NCBI RefSeq assembly: GCF_002197645.1
Contig: NZ_CP021874.1
Coordinates: 1,054,001 to 1,118,000 of the forward strand
Source: Enterococcus wangshanyuanii
GTDB lineage: Bacteria; Bacillota; Bacilli; Lactobacillales; Enterococcaceae
Length of the DNA: 64,000 nucleotides
Direction of reading: 5' to 3'
Below, piece by piece: positions 54,257-63,157 of this stretch. The notes beneath the pieces were generated by a model. That model had not been told where the DNA came from. It saw nothing but the letters and a program-made list of their open reading frames with translations, and searched no databases. Within the stretch, counting starts at the first letter, position 1. Every line of letters starts with the position of its first letter. Position numbers and translations under genes: made by a program.

Positions 54257-55183
54257 ATGAATCTAGTAAAAAAGAGTTTGATTTGTATTAGTCTTATCAC
54301 TGTTTTGATTTTTACCGCTCTTGGCTGCTATGCAGTTATTGGTTTTCATCAGGGCAAAAAAATGGCTCAAACACATGTCACTAAAAGAAAAAATTCGACC
54401 TTCTCTGCAGATGAACAAACAAATTTAAAAGAGATCACGATTCTATTGATCGGTGATGACGGACGGGAAGATGACGAGGATGGCGGTCGGGCAGATACGT
54501 TGATGGTGGCACATTATAATAGCGAAACCAAACAACCAAAGCTGCTGTCGATCATGCGGGATTCTTACGTTCAAATACCTGGACACGGAGCAGAAAAAAT
54601 CAATGCTGCTTACGCTTACGGTGGAGCTGAGCTGACTAAACAAGTCTTGAATACTTCTTTTGACTTGCCTATCAATTATTATATATCCGTTGATTTTCAG
54701 CATTTTATTCGTTTGATCGATGATCTGTACCCCAAAGGTGTCGAAATCGATGCAGAAAAAGAGTTGAACTTAGACAACGTCGATATAAAAAAAGGGCAAC
54801 AATCAATGGATGGGAATACTTTGCTGCAATATGCCAGATTCCGTATGGATGGTGAAGGAGACTTCGGACGTGTCAGAAGACAGCAGCAAGTGATGGATGC
54901 TCTAGCAAAACAAGCTAAAAATGCAGTACCACTTTTACAGCTGCCTCAAATTGCTGGAGAAGCCGTTGGGTATTTAGACACGAATATTCCAGCTGACCTT
55001 CTGATCGATTTAGCCAAGGATTTTTTAAGCGGGAAAGTAAAACCTCTTCAAACCTTATCTGTTCCAGTTGAAGGGAGCTGGGCATTTAACGATTATACAG
55101 AAGCAGGCAGTGTTTTAGAAATCGATGAAAAGCAAAACACACAAGCGATCCACAAATTCTTAGCTGACGAGACAGATCAATGA
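54257..55183 (+). CDS. LytR-CpsA-Psr (LCP) family protein
   Basis: The 308-residue protein has one N-terminal membrane segment (about 7-30) and an extracellular LCP domain: ILLIGDDGREDDEDGGRADTLMVAHYN near residue 60, then LLSIMRDSYVQIPGHGAEKINAAYAYGG and the Arg-rich ALLQYARFRMDGEGDFGRVRRQQQV region. LCP enzymes link teichoic acids or capsule polymers to peptidoglycan. It overlaps the next gene by 4 bases and is part of the M-box-controlled unit. Confidence 0.93.
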   Translation: MNLVKKSLICISLITVLIFTALGCYAVIGFHQGKKMAQTHVTKRKNSTFSADEQTNLKEITILLIGDDGREDDEDGGRADTLMVAHYNSETKQPKLLSIMRDSYVQIPGHGAEKINAAYAYGGAELTKQVLNTSFDLPINYYISVDFQHFIRLIDDLYPKGVEIDAEKELNLDNVDIKKGQQSMDGNTLLQYARFRMDGEGDFGRVRRQQQVMDALAKQAKNAVPLLQLPQIAGEAVGYLDTNIPADLLIDLAKDFLSGKVKPLQTLSVPVEGSWAFNDYTEAGSVLEIDEKQNTQAIHKFLADETDQ

Positions 55184-56361
55184 AGACGCTAAGAAAACCC
55201 TCTAAATTCGTTTATCTGGATTTTTACCTCCTGCTCCCTTATCTTATTTTGTGTGTGATCGGTATTTTAATGGTGTACAGTGCCAGTTCTTATCAATTGC
55301 TTGATAGCCAATTAAGTCCAGCACATAAAGCATTCAAACAGACATCTTATTTTATTTTCAGCCTTGTTTGTTTAGGGTTTGTCTATCGGATCAATTTAGC
55401 TGTTTTGAGAAAGCCTGCGATTATTCGTCTGTTGCTTGGTCTGACGTTTCTCTCCTTATTTTTATTACCAGTCATCGGAACAAGCGTAGGTGGTGCCAAA
55501 CGTTGGCTCAATTTAGGTATTCTTTTGTTTCAACCTTCAGAATTGGTTCCATTTATTCTCGTACTTTATCTGGCTCTTGCATTCTCAAAAACGGAAACAG
55601 TGTCGCCTTTCTCTTTCCAAACATATAAAAAGCCGATAATCGTTTCGGTCACCTTGATGTTCTTCGTCGCTTTACAGCCAAATATCGCGGGTGCTTCTAT
55701 GATTTTTATTCTAGTGCTGGTTTTATTTTTGACAAGCGGATTATCCCCTTGGTTCATGTCACTCGCTTTGATAGGATTTGTTATCGCAAAGAGATTTGGA
55801 ACAATGCTCTTATTGTCCTTGCCAACAGAATGGTTGCCGCAAAAGTTCAGTTATTTAGTGACACGTTTTGAAGTCATGCAAAATCCTTTTATCGATCCTA
55901 TGGGCAAAGGCTTCCAAACGTCCAATGCTTATTATGCGATCCATAATGGCGGATTTTGGGGCTTAGGTTTAGGGAACAGCATTCAGAAAAAAGGCTTTTT
56001 GCCTGAACCTGACACAGATTTTATTTTTGCGATTTGCATAGAGGAACTTGGCTTGATTTTTTCTTTAGGCATGCTATTTTTAGTTTTCTTTATGGTCGCG
56101 CGTTTACTTTTATTAGGGATAAAGGCAAATTGTCTTTACTATTCTTACCTTTACATTGGCTGTGGTGTCTTGTTGCTCTTGCAAGTTTCTGTCAATGTCG
56201 GTAGTCTTTTGGGGTACATCCCGATGACTGGACTGACTTTTCCTTTCATCAGCTATGGTGGATCTAGTCTATTGATTTTGAGCCTTGTGCTAGGTGTTGC
56301 GCTGAATGTTCGTGCAAGCGAGCTGCGAGAAAAACAACGATCACGAGGTGAAAGCCAATGA
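55180..56361 (+). CDS. SEDS protein (FtsW/RodA family), first copy
   Basis: This 393-residue polytopic protein has about ten membrane segments. Family signatures are GGAKRWLNLGILLFQPSELVPFILVLYLA near residue 108, PDTDFIFAICIEELG near residue 270 and GYIPMTGLTFPFISYGGSSLL near residue 345. SEDS proteins polymerise peptidoglycan glycan strands with a class B penicillin-binding protein; no such partner is in the window. It overlaps both neighbours by 4 bases (ATGA type), so all three genes are coupled. Confidence 0.93.
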   Translation: MKTLRKPSKFVYLDFYLLLPYLILCVIGILMVYSASSYQLLDSQLSPAHKAFKQTSYFIFSLVCLGFVYRINLAVLRKPAIIRLLLGLTFLSLFLLPVIGTSVGGAKRWLNLGILLFQPSELVPFILVLYLALAFSKTETVSPFSFQTYKKPIIVSVTLMFFVALQPNIAGASMIFILVLVLFLTSGLSPWFMSLALIGFVIAKRFGTMLLLSLPTEWLPQKFSYLVTRFEVMQNPFIDPMGKGFQTSNAYYAIHNGGFWGLGLGNSIQKKGFLPEPDTDFIFAICIEELGLIFSLGMLFLVFFMVARLLLLGIKANCLYYSYLYIGCGVLLLLQVSVNVGSLLGYIPMTGLTFPFISYGGSSLLILSLVLGVALNVRASELREKQRSRGESQ

Positions 56362-57524
56362 AACGAATTCGGAATACATCGAATGAACGAATCAATTACG
56401 GACTTTTACTTCCAGTTTTTCTACTGATCTTAGTTGGCTTCTTGGCACAATACGGTGCTTTTATGGCTGATCCAACGATCACTGCAGTCACTCCATTACT
56501 AATAAAACAGCTGCTGTGGACACTGTTAGGAATGATTGCTATGTTTTTGACGATGCTGCTTCCAATAAAATTTTTGTGGAAAGCAACTCCTTATCTTTAT
56601 TTTTCTTCCCTGATTTTGATGAGCCTGCTAGTAAAATTTCATGACCCTGTGATGGCTGTTGCTACTGGAACCAAACGATGGCTTCGGCTTGGGCCGCTCG
56701 CCTTTCAACCTTCCGAGTTTGCAAAATTAGGGTACATCCTGATGCTAGCTTACATCGTGACAAAAAGTGGCAAGTCATTCTCTTCGCTAAAAGAGGAGCT
56801 GGCTCTTTTAGGAAAACTGTTCCTCGTGAGCATCCCTATTTTTGGATTGATGTTTTATCAAAAGGATTTTGGGACTAGTTTAGTTTTTCTATCGATTTTA
56901 TTTGGTATCTTACTTGTTTCAAGCTGTTCTTGGAAACTTTTAGTTCCTCTTTTTGGCAGTCTGAGCGTGCTCGGTATCAGCGCAATCCTATTAGTTTTAA
57001 CGGAACAAGGGCAAAAAATACTCGCCTATTTACACTTCAAGCCTTATCAATTCGACCGTATTCATGCTTGGCTTGACCCATTTGCGTATGCGGATTCGAT
57101 CGCATTTCAGCAAGCTAGAGGGTTGAGCGCGATCGGTTCAGGAGAATTAGCGGGAAAAGGTCTGACCAATTTACAGGTCTACGTCCCGGTTCGGGAATCC
57201 GATATGATCTTTACCGTTATCGCTGAAGCTTATGGATTTATCGGGAGCTGTTTCCTGCTTTTACTTTTCTTCTATCTTATATATCAAATGCTGATCTGTA
57301 CTTTAGCCGCTAAGCGAGAATTTTATGCCTATATCACGACTGGAGTCATCATGTATTTTTTGTTTCATATTCTAGAAAATATCGGTTCAAATATTGGATT
57401 ATTACCTTTAACTGGTATTCCGCTGCCCTTTATCAGTCAGGGAGGAACCGCTTATGTGACGAATTTTATCGCTATCGGATTGATTCTTTCCATGTTCTAT
57501 CAAAATGAAAAACAAGCTCTTTGA
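56358..57524 (+). CDS. SEDS protein (FtsW/RodA family), second copy
   Basis: This 388-residue polytopic protein has TKRWLRLGPLAFQPSEFAKLGYILMLAYI near residue 98, VRESDMIFTVIAEAYGFIGS near residue 278 and GLLPLTGIPLPFISQGGTAYVTNFIAIG near residue 350. The QGG in place of YGG in the last motif and moderate divergence from the first copy show an old duplication rather than a recent one. A strong terminator ends the unit. Confidence 0.93.
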   Translation: MKRIRNTSNERINYGLLLPVFLLILVGFLAQYGAFMADPTITAVTPLLIKQLLWTLLGMIAMFLTMLLPIKFLWKATPYLYFSSLILMSLLVKFHDPVMAVATGTKRWLRLGPLAFQPSEFAKLGYILMLAYIVTKSGKSFSSLKEELALLGKLFLVSIPIFGLMFYQKDFGTSLVFLSILFGILLVSSCSWKLLVPLFGSLSVLGISAILLVLTEQGQKILAYLHFKPYQFDRIHAWLDPFAYADSIAFQQARGLSAIGSGELAGKGLTNLQVYVPVRESDMIFTVIAEAYGFIGSCFLLLLFFYLIYQMLICTLAAKREFYAYITTGVIMYFLFHILENIGSNIGLLPLTGIPLPFISQGGTAYVTNFIAIGLILSMFYQNEKQAL

Positions 57525-57549
57525 TCAGCAAATGCTGATATGAATAAAA

Positions 57550-57600
57550 TGCCCTATCAAATTTAGCTTAAACCCGCTAAAATTGATAGGGCACTTTTTT
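57550..57600. terminator. Terminator of the LCP-SEDS unit
   Basis: An 18-base arm (57550-57567) beginning TGCCCTATCA pairs with 57576-57593, ending GATAGGGCA, around an 8-base loop, followed by TTTTTT. Probably works for the opposing esterase gene too. Confidence 0.88.
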
Positions 57601-57666
57601 ATAGTAGGGTATGGAAATTATTTTCAACGTTTCTCAGTCTTATATTTATACGGACAACAAATCCTT

Positions 57667-59391
57667 CTATTCTTTATCAAAATCAGAAAGCTGCTCATAC
57701 TTTTCATCCAGCCTTTTGCTAAACCAACGGCCATTCATTACTTTGCTCAACAATTCTTGCTTTTGTTTCTCTGACACTGTTGTATCCTGATCGATTGCTT
57801 CCAAAACATTTTCATAATCATAGGTTTTATGCCCCATTTTTGCTGATGCTTGTTTTTTGTCCGCATTTACAAATAAGAGATTGTCTTTCGATCCAGCTTG
57901 CCAGTCTTCCCACTTCGGCAGATTTGAACCATTCGGATCACCGTTTTTAATAAACTCAAACAAATAATTTTGGAATACTTTGCTTAACTCCTTCGCTCCT
58001 TCACTATCATACCCTGCTCCAACTAAGCCTGCATAATTTTTACTTTCCGTATCGAGCAATGGGACAAACACACCATGAAATGCGCCAAGTTTAGCCATCT
58101 CTTCTCCCACTACAGCTTTATCAGCACCGAATTCAATTTCCATGCCATAGATAGCCGCTTGATAATGCTCGTTCATTTTTTCTGCAGATTCTTGGACATT
58201 GAACAAGCTGTATAGTTGTCCGCCGTAGTTATTGATAAACGTATACTGATTGGCAATTTCAGGATCATTGTCAATTTCTCCACCTTCTAAATACTGAGAA
58301 AAATACGGGTCAAATCGCCCAAACAAGGAGAATTCCTGCTCACCAGTCAGCATCATCAAAGGAACAGAGTGATAGTTTTCTGTGTCAAATCCTTCTTTTG
58401 GAAGCACATATCCATCATTGAATAAATGCGGGAATACGCTCATCCGAATCCCTGCATTGCTCATTAGTCCAACTAGACGATCTCCGTCAAGTGCGTATAG
58501 ATAATCCTTTACCTCTTCCTCTGAGCTCAGTAGCCAGTCTTTCGCTTTTGTTTCATCTTCTTTTACCCCATCTTCCACAACTAATGAAGCAATTGCTTGA
58601 GCGTATACCTCCTGACTCTTCTTCTCATCTGCAATAGTCATTCCTCCGCTAAATGAGATTGCTTTATCAAATTTCCCTTCAAATATTGGTGAAATCAGCA
58701 TAGCCATCACATCACGTCCGCCAGCAGAAAAACCACTGACTGTGATATTATTTTGATCCCCGCCGAAGTTTTCAATATTTTGCTTTACCCAGTCTAAAGA
58801 CTTACTTAAATCCAGCAATGTGTAATTTCCGGAATTTTCTTCTTTTGTTCCAGTTTTTAAAGCTGGAAGTGGATTAAACCCTAGTGGACCCAACCGATAA
58901 TTGACGGAAACGATAATTGCATCATGCGCCTGAACAAAAGAAACCCCTGAGATCTCTTCCGCTGTCCCCGTTTGATTATTCCCGCCATGAATATAGACAA
59001 GAACCGGCAACTCTTTCTTATCATTATTCGGACGATAGATATCCAAATTCAACCCATCTTCTGAACCTATGACACCATCTGCGCTCGTTTGTAAAGCAAC
59101 ACTTCCAGCCTTCGTTGCATCGCGTTCACCTTCCCAAGGCTCTGGATCTGTTGGTGCTTTCCAGCGCGCTTCTTTTGTGGTTTCACCGCCGTAAGGTACA
59201 CCCAACCAAATAAGTGCTTCTTCCTCTTCATAACCTTTTACTTTCCCAAAAGCTGTTTCCCGAACAACAGATGTCTCCTCATTTTTATCAGCGTTTGTCT
59301 TTTCTGTTTTAGCAGACTGAGTACACCCTCCCAATGTGATTACTGCAAGCAACAACCCAACCCAACGAATCGCTTTTTTAAATTTCTTCAA
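57667..59391 (-). CDS. Carboxylesterase type B lipoprotein
   Basis: The 574-residue protein begins with a lipoprotein signal (lipobox LGGC, Cys near residue 23) and an Asn/Glu/Lys linker. The alpha/beta hydrolase domain has EDGLNLDIYRPNNDKKELPVLVYIHGG (oxyanion hole), VSGFSAGGRDVM (nucleophile Ser near residue 222) and GAFHGVFVPLL (His region). The family is called para-nitrobenzyl or cholinesterase-like. Surface-bound esterase with unknown substrate. The late acidic residue of the triad is not pinned down. ATG 59391 follows GGAGGAAGGGATT. Confidence 0.9.
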   Translation of the reverse strand: MKKFKKAIRWVGLLLAVITLGGCTQSAKTEKTNADKNEETSVVRETAFGKVKGYEEEEALIWLGVPYGGETTKEARWKAPTDPEPWEGERDATKAGSVALQTSADGVIGSEDGLNLDIYRPNNDKKELPVLVYIHGGNNQTGTAEEISGVSFVQAHDAIIVSVNYRLGPLGFNPLPALKTGTKEENSGNYTLLDLSKSLDWVKQNIENFGGDQNNITVSGFSAGGRDVMAMLISPIFEGKFDKAISFSGGMTIADEKKSQEVYAQAIASLVVEDGVKEDETKAKDWLLSSEEEVKDYLYALDGDRLVGLMSNAGIRMSVFPHLFNDGYVLPKEGFDTENYHSVPLMMLTGEQEFSLFGRFDPYFSQYLEGGEIDNDPEIANQYTFINNYGGQLYSLFNVQESAEKMNEHYQAAIYGMEIEFGADKAVVGEEMAKLGAFHGVFVPLLDTESKNYAGLVGAGYDSEGAKELSKVFQNYLFEFIKNGDPNGSNLPKWEDWQAGSKDNLLFVNADKKQASAKMGHKTYDYENVLEAIDQDTTVSEKQKQELLSKVMNGRWFSKRLDEKYEQLSDFDKE

Positions 59392-59466
59392 ATCCCTTCC
59401 TCCTTCAAGTTTTGATCAACGTTCTAATAAATCGTAAAAACTCCTTTCTTGCTTTTTAAACAAAAA

Positions 59467-59504
59467 AACCTAAACCAGCTCATAGATATGAGTAGTTTAG
59501 GTTA
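59467..59504 (-). terminator. Terminator upstream of the esterase gene
   Basis: AACCTAAAC (59468-59476) pairs with GTTTAGGTT (59495-59503) with CTCAT/ATGAG inside. The T-run is on the minus strand, so it ends transcripts from the LXG side. Confidence 0.8.
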
Positions 59505-59810
59505 TGCCCAAAAGGTTACATTCCTGATTTTATTTTAGCATAATAAAGCAAACGTTTTCAACATATTGTTTTAAATTATCTTTTATTTATACTATATTTA
59601 TCTTCATTTTTTATAATTAGATAAAATCATGATGATCATAGTGGGGTTTCTATTTTATTCAGCTTTCATTTGGATTTTTATTGAAACGCTATCTGCTCAC
59701 GTTGAGCTTCTCCATCTTTTCAGGACTTTGAATAGATGGCTTTTGATATAGTGCTTTGAATTGAAGCATTGATCCTGTACTGAATGAAAGATCGATTCAA
59801 AATAATTCTT

Positions 59811-60110
59811 CAGCGTGAATGATGATCATATTTCATAGTATTGCCTCTCTTGTCATTTAGTAATTTGTAAGAAGAAATATAGCATAGGCAATCACTGAAC
59901 ATCAGTAAACACTTTGATACTGGTATTCATAAAAAAACTGAATCCTCATATATCAAGGATTCAGCTACTTTTTAAATTCTATTCTTCTTCAGCCATGAAT
60001 GATGATAGCAGTTCATAGCTTTATATCTATCGTCATCTAGTAACTTGTAAGAAAAAAATACTCATAGCCAATTACCCAATATCATTAAATATTTGACTAA
60101 TGGCATTCAT
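59811..60110. repeat. Two diverged direct repeats of about 120 bases
   Basis: Copy A (59811-59930) and copy B (59991-60110) share CAGC..TGAATGATGAT at the left, CATAG, GTCAT.TAGTAA.TTGTAAGAA.AAATA in the middle and TGG.ATTCAT at the right, in the same order and spacing. No ORF of note runs through them. They flank the short DUF1292 gene remnant at 59931-59999. Confidence 0.7.
59931..59999 (-). pseudogene. Duplicated 3' end of the DUF1292 gene with its terminator
   Basis: This piece matches 62747-62820 closely. It has the terminator hairpin with CTGAATCCTCATATATCAAG and the last codons FMAEEE plus stop (59979-59999). The intact gene's end reads FMAEEEE with the same terminator. Upstream of the last codons the similarity stops. 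It marks the far side of the LXG cassette. Confidence 0.85.
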
Positions 60111-60176
60111 TTTGGAGTTTAGAAAAACTCAATTTTGAGGAGCACTGCTTTTTTTATTTTAATCTATAGCCATATT

Positions 60177-60590
60177 CTATTCATTTAGAATCGTAATCTC
60201 TGGATCAACAACACTTATAACGTCAATAACATAATTAAGCGTAATTATTATATAGTGTTTCATATTCAAATGCTCATATAATCCACCACTGGTTTTTTTT
60301 ATAAAATTTCCAAAATCTCCATCTTGTATCTCATAAATAACACTTTTAAATCCTTGCCCCTTAAACTTCTCAATTTCTTCATCACAGAAAATTTCTCTAA
60401 GATACATACCTTCATCAGCAACTCTCATAGCCTTAGTAGCAAAAAAATCAATTACAACCTTTTCTTTTTCGTCTTTTCCGTATTCTAATTCTAGAACTAA
60501 GCCGTCTATGTCTCCACTTTTAATACTTACCAAATAGTCATGACCACAGTGCGGTATCAATCCAGAAAATCTATCTATCCATTTTTCCAT
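60177..60590 (-). CDS. Putative immunity protein for the LXG toxin, 137 aa
   Basis: This 137-residue soluble, acidic protein follows the toxin gene by 15 bases with AGGAGGCTAAAATATT upstream. Small acidic proteins directly after LXG toxins are usually the matching immunity protein. No family is recognised. It contains alternating strands and helices (LVLELEYGKDEKEKVVIDFF; HYIIITLNYVIDVISVV). Function assigned by position only. Confidence 0.65.
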   Translation of the reverse strand: MEKWIDRFSGLIPHCGHDYLVSIKSGDIDGLVLELEYGKDEKEKVVIDFFATKAMRVADEGMYLREIFCDEEIEKFKGQGFKSVIYEIQDGDFGNFIKKTSGGLYEHLNMKHYIIITLNYVIDVISVVDPEITILNE

Positions 60591-60605
60591 AATATTTTAG
60601 CCTCC

Positions 60606-61901
60606 TTATTTGTACCTAATTTTGATTGTTGGTTTTCCGTTTGGTCTTTGTATTTCAATTGTTGCCCCACCAGATTTACTCGTAGGCCTAACAATTACAG
60701 TTCGACCATCTTTTAAAGTCCCACTCATTCCATCTCCATTACTCAAATTTGACACATCATCTAGACCTAGCGAATTGAAATCATCTATAGCATCCGCATA
60801 GTCACCAGTCTTTTCATAATTTTTAGGATCGTTTCTTTTATTAGTAGTCGTGTCTTCTGCATCTTTCAAAACATCATCAATTGCTCTTTCAGTAGCCAAA
60901 TTTATAGTTGGTGCATTATTCACCAAGTTTGAAATCGATTGACCAACCTTTAAAGCTTCCGTTCCTTTTCGAATCACATCGAAGACTCTACCCGCCTTAC
61001 CTAAATTTCCTAACATTCCAACTCCAGGCACAAGCGGCATTTCATTTTTCATCACAAGAACGTCTTCAATATTATACTGTCCAGGCTGCAAATAGTCCTT
61101 ACATTTATCTAGTTGCTCGTATAATCGCGGATAGTCTTTTATAGGTAATGGCTTTCCATTCTTTATCAAATACCATTTTTTACTAGTCCCTAAATCACTA
61201 CAAATGATTGTATAACCATCTAAATTACCGATCGCTTGATTAACTTCTTTCATTTTTGCTTCTTGTTTCATTTTCTCTCGAGCTTGCCAACGAGCATTGA
61301 TTGGTTTAGCCCAAGTCATGTTTAAACGACTAATATCAAAGGTACCCGTTGCTGGATTCCATGCCTTGCAGTCTTTCACTTGTGCTAGTCCATTATCAAA
61401 TTCTTGCTGACACGCTTCGCACTCTGAAAAAATACTCGCAGAAAGAGCATTATACGCATGAAACTTTTCTAATTTCTCTCGTCGTTTTTCGATCACATCA
61501 CACGCATTCATATAACGACGTTCTAAATCCGGTCGAGGTGTTTTCGCTGTACGCATTTGTTGATCTAAGCTTTGTTTTAATCGTTCAAGTTGATTGATCT
61601 CTTCTAGTATCAGGTCTTCATCCGTATCGATCCCACTGACTGATCCTTGATACTCACTAAGAAAACGTTTATGAGCAGCTTCCATTGCTTCTCCTGTCAT
61701 TATAGCAGATTGACATAATGGCGTGTATACCGTCAGAAAATAGCTTTTGGCACTGTCATAGGCTTTACTAGATAACGGCGCAGATAAAAAAGAATGAATG
61801 CTTTGTTGTAAGGAAGCGATTGCTTGACCTGCTTGACTATTTAGTTGAGAAGCTTGTGAAGAGCGTGTTTGTGCTTCATGTACATAAAATTTAAGTCCCA
61901 T
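60606..61901 (-). CDS. LXG-domain type VII secretion toxin
   Basis: The 431-residue protein has an N-terminal LXG domain (about 1-210, MGLKFYVHEAQTRSSQASQL, long helices), a middle region with a hydrophobic Gly-rich piece (about 288-320), and a C-terminal toxin module (about 350-431). The module has ADAIDDFNSLGLDDVSNLSNGDGMSGTLKDGRTVIVRP and a very short end GKPTIKIRYK. That C-terminal pattern resembles small RNase-type modules of contact-dependent polymorphic toxins, from memory and not tested. Secretion would use a T7SSb apparatus encoded elsewhere. It overlaps the upstream partner gene by 11 bases. Confidence 0.85.
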   Translation of the reverse strand: MGLKFYVHEAQTRSSQASQLNSQAGQAIASLQQSIHSFLSAPLSSKAYDSAKSYFLTVYTPLCQSAIMTGEAMEAAHKRFLSEYQGSVSGIDTDEDLILEEINQLERLKQSLDQQMRTAKTPRPDLERRYMNACDVIEKRREKLEKFHAYNALSASIFSECEACQQEFDNGLAQVKDCKAWNPATGTFDISRLNMTWAKPINARWQAREKMKQEAKMKEVNQAIGNLDGYTIICSDLGTSKKWYLIKNGKPLPIKDYPRLYEQLDKCKDYLQPGQYNIEDVLVMKNEMPLVPGVGMLGNLGKAGRVFDVIRKGTEALKVGQSISNLVNNAPTINLATERAIDDVLKDAEDTTTNKRNDPKNYEKTGDYADAIDDFNSLGLDDVSNLSNGDGMSGTLKDGRTVIVRPTSKSGGATIEIQRPNGKPTIKIRYK

Positions 61902-62274
61902 GTTCGTCCTCCTTACTTTCTTTTAAGAAGGACTGTTGCTCTTGTAGAATGGCTTCTTCTTGATCCAATAATAGGCGTTCTTCTTTCTTTAATTGAAGGA
62001 GCTCTTCATCAAATTCTAGTTTCGCATTTTTCGCAAGCCGTAAGCTATCCTCCCCAAGTTCTTCGATAAAGGCTCGTTCCTCTGGTTCACAATTGGATAA
62101 AACAGAATGGTATACCACTTGTTCTTGTTGCTGGAGCTCAAAAAAGGCTTCCTGCTGTTCTTCTACGCGCCGTTGCTCCTTTTTACTTGCAAGTTGCTCG
62201 TCTTGTAACTGTTCTAGTCGCATTCGGAATTGACTATTCTTCTCTTCAAAGGTTGGCAATTTTTCTAGCCCCAT
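61891..62274 (-). CDS. LXG-associated helical protein, DUF3958-like (Lap2-type)
   Basis: This 127-residue protein is almost entirely charged helix and coiled coil (Glu/Gln/Lys/Arg-rich). It sits between the other small helical partner and the LXG gene. In streptococci and enterococci such proteins (Lap2, DUF3958) bind the LXG domain and are needed for export. Its ATG overlaps the stop of the upstream gene. Confidence 0.75.
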   Translation of the reverse strand: MGLEKLPTFEEKNSQFRMRLEQLQDEQLASKKEQRRVEEQQEAFFELQQQEQVVYHSVLSNCEPEERAFIEELGEDSLRLAKNAKLEFDEELLQLKKEERLLLDQEEAILQEQQSFLKESKEDEHGT

Positions 62275-62564
62275 TAAGAAAGCCCTCCTGGAAGATTAAA
62301 TTTTGTTAGTTGAACAATGTGCTGGTCAATTCGATCAAACTCTTTGGCGACAGAATGAATACTATCTCCAGCAGAAACTACGCTAGTGGAAAGGTCTTTT
62401 AGCCCTCGCTGAAATTCATTCATTGTTTTTACCGCTGGAGCATTACCTGCAACATTGGTATTTGAAGAGGAGGCAGAAAGACTAATACTATTTAAGATAC
62501 TCGCAGATTGACTAAAAGATGCTGAAACACTCCCAGCTATGCTGGAATTACTGTTAATTGACAT
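62274..62564 (-). CDS. WXG100-like LXG partner, DUF3130/TIGR04197-like (Lap1-type)
   Basis: The 96-residue protein is Ser/Ala/Asn-rich at the start and helical after. It has a central TMNEFQRGLKDL segment and ends in SVAKEFDRIDQHIVQLTKF, matching the size and layout of the Lap1 partners that carry the T7SS export signal with LXG toxins. First gene of the cassette; AGGAGGGAACCA lies just upstream of the ATG at 62564. The 232 bases before it hold the DUF1292 terminator and an AT-rich promoter-like region. Confidence 0.75.
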   Translation of the reverse strand: MSINSNSSIAGSVSASFSQSASILNSISLSASSSNTNVAGNAPAVKTMNEFQRGLKDLSTSVVSAGDSIHSVAKEFDRIDQHIVQLTKFNLPGGLS

Positions 62565-62749
62565 TGGTTCCCTCCTATCGATAAATAATAGTTATATAAA
62601 ACAGAATAATGATCCAATTCCAAATTCTCCTATTTTAATATATCATACTTATAGATAAAAAAATAAATTCATTACAAATTGACAGTATAAATCAATTCAT
62701 TTTTCATAACAGTCTTCAACTATCTTGTCATGCAAAAATCTACATCAAA

Positions 62750-62786
62750 AAAAAGCTGAATCCTCATATATCAAGGGTTCAGCTTT
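62750..62786 (-). terminator. Terminator of the DUF1292 gene
   Basis: Minus-strand AAAGCTGAA pairs with TTCAGCTTT with extra pairs inside, then a T-run. An almost identical copy is at 59937-59976. Confidence 0.85.
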
Positions 62787-62796
62787 CATTTAAATT

Positions 62797-63111
62797 CTAT
62801 TCTTCTTCTTCCGCCATGAATGTGTTGAAGACCTCTTCGATCATATCCCACTCAGCATCTGTTTCGATTTGTTGTAATTCGCCTTCTGTTCCTTCGCTGT
62901 TTTCGATGTAGGCATAGGCTTGTAATTCTACATCTTCTTCTTCTGGAACTCCAGCTGGATAAAGAAGTACGTAATTTTTACCGAATTCTTCTTGCCCATC
63001 AACTGTTAGCAAGATTTCATATAAGGTTTCATTCCCTTGTTCATCAACTAAAGTGATATGTTCATGTCCCTCGTGATCATGATCGTGATTATGGTTATGC
63101 TCTTCTGCCAT
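62797..63111 (-). CDS. yrzB: DUF1292 (YrzB/UPF0473) protein
   Basis: This 104-residue acidic protein starts with a His/Asp-rich stretch ([19 protein letters not shown]), then [34 protein letters not shown], and ends in Glu residues. It is part of the conserved ireB-yqgF-yrzB group. The His-rich start may bind metal. Role unknown. Its 3' end is the duplicated site beside the LXG cassette. Confidence 0.93.
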   Translation of the reverse strand: MAEEHNHNHDHDHEGHEHITLVDEQGNETLYEILLTVDGQEEFGKNYVLLYPAGVPEEEDVELQAYAYIENSEGTEGELQQIETDAEWDMIEEVFNTFMAEEEE

Positions 63112-63157
63112 TTGCTTTGCTCTCCTTTTTGCTTATATTCGTGAAACTATAAGCCAT

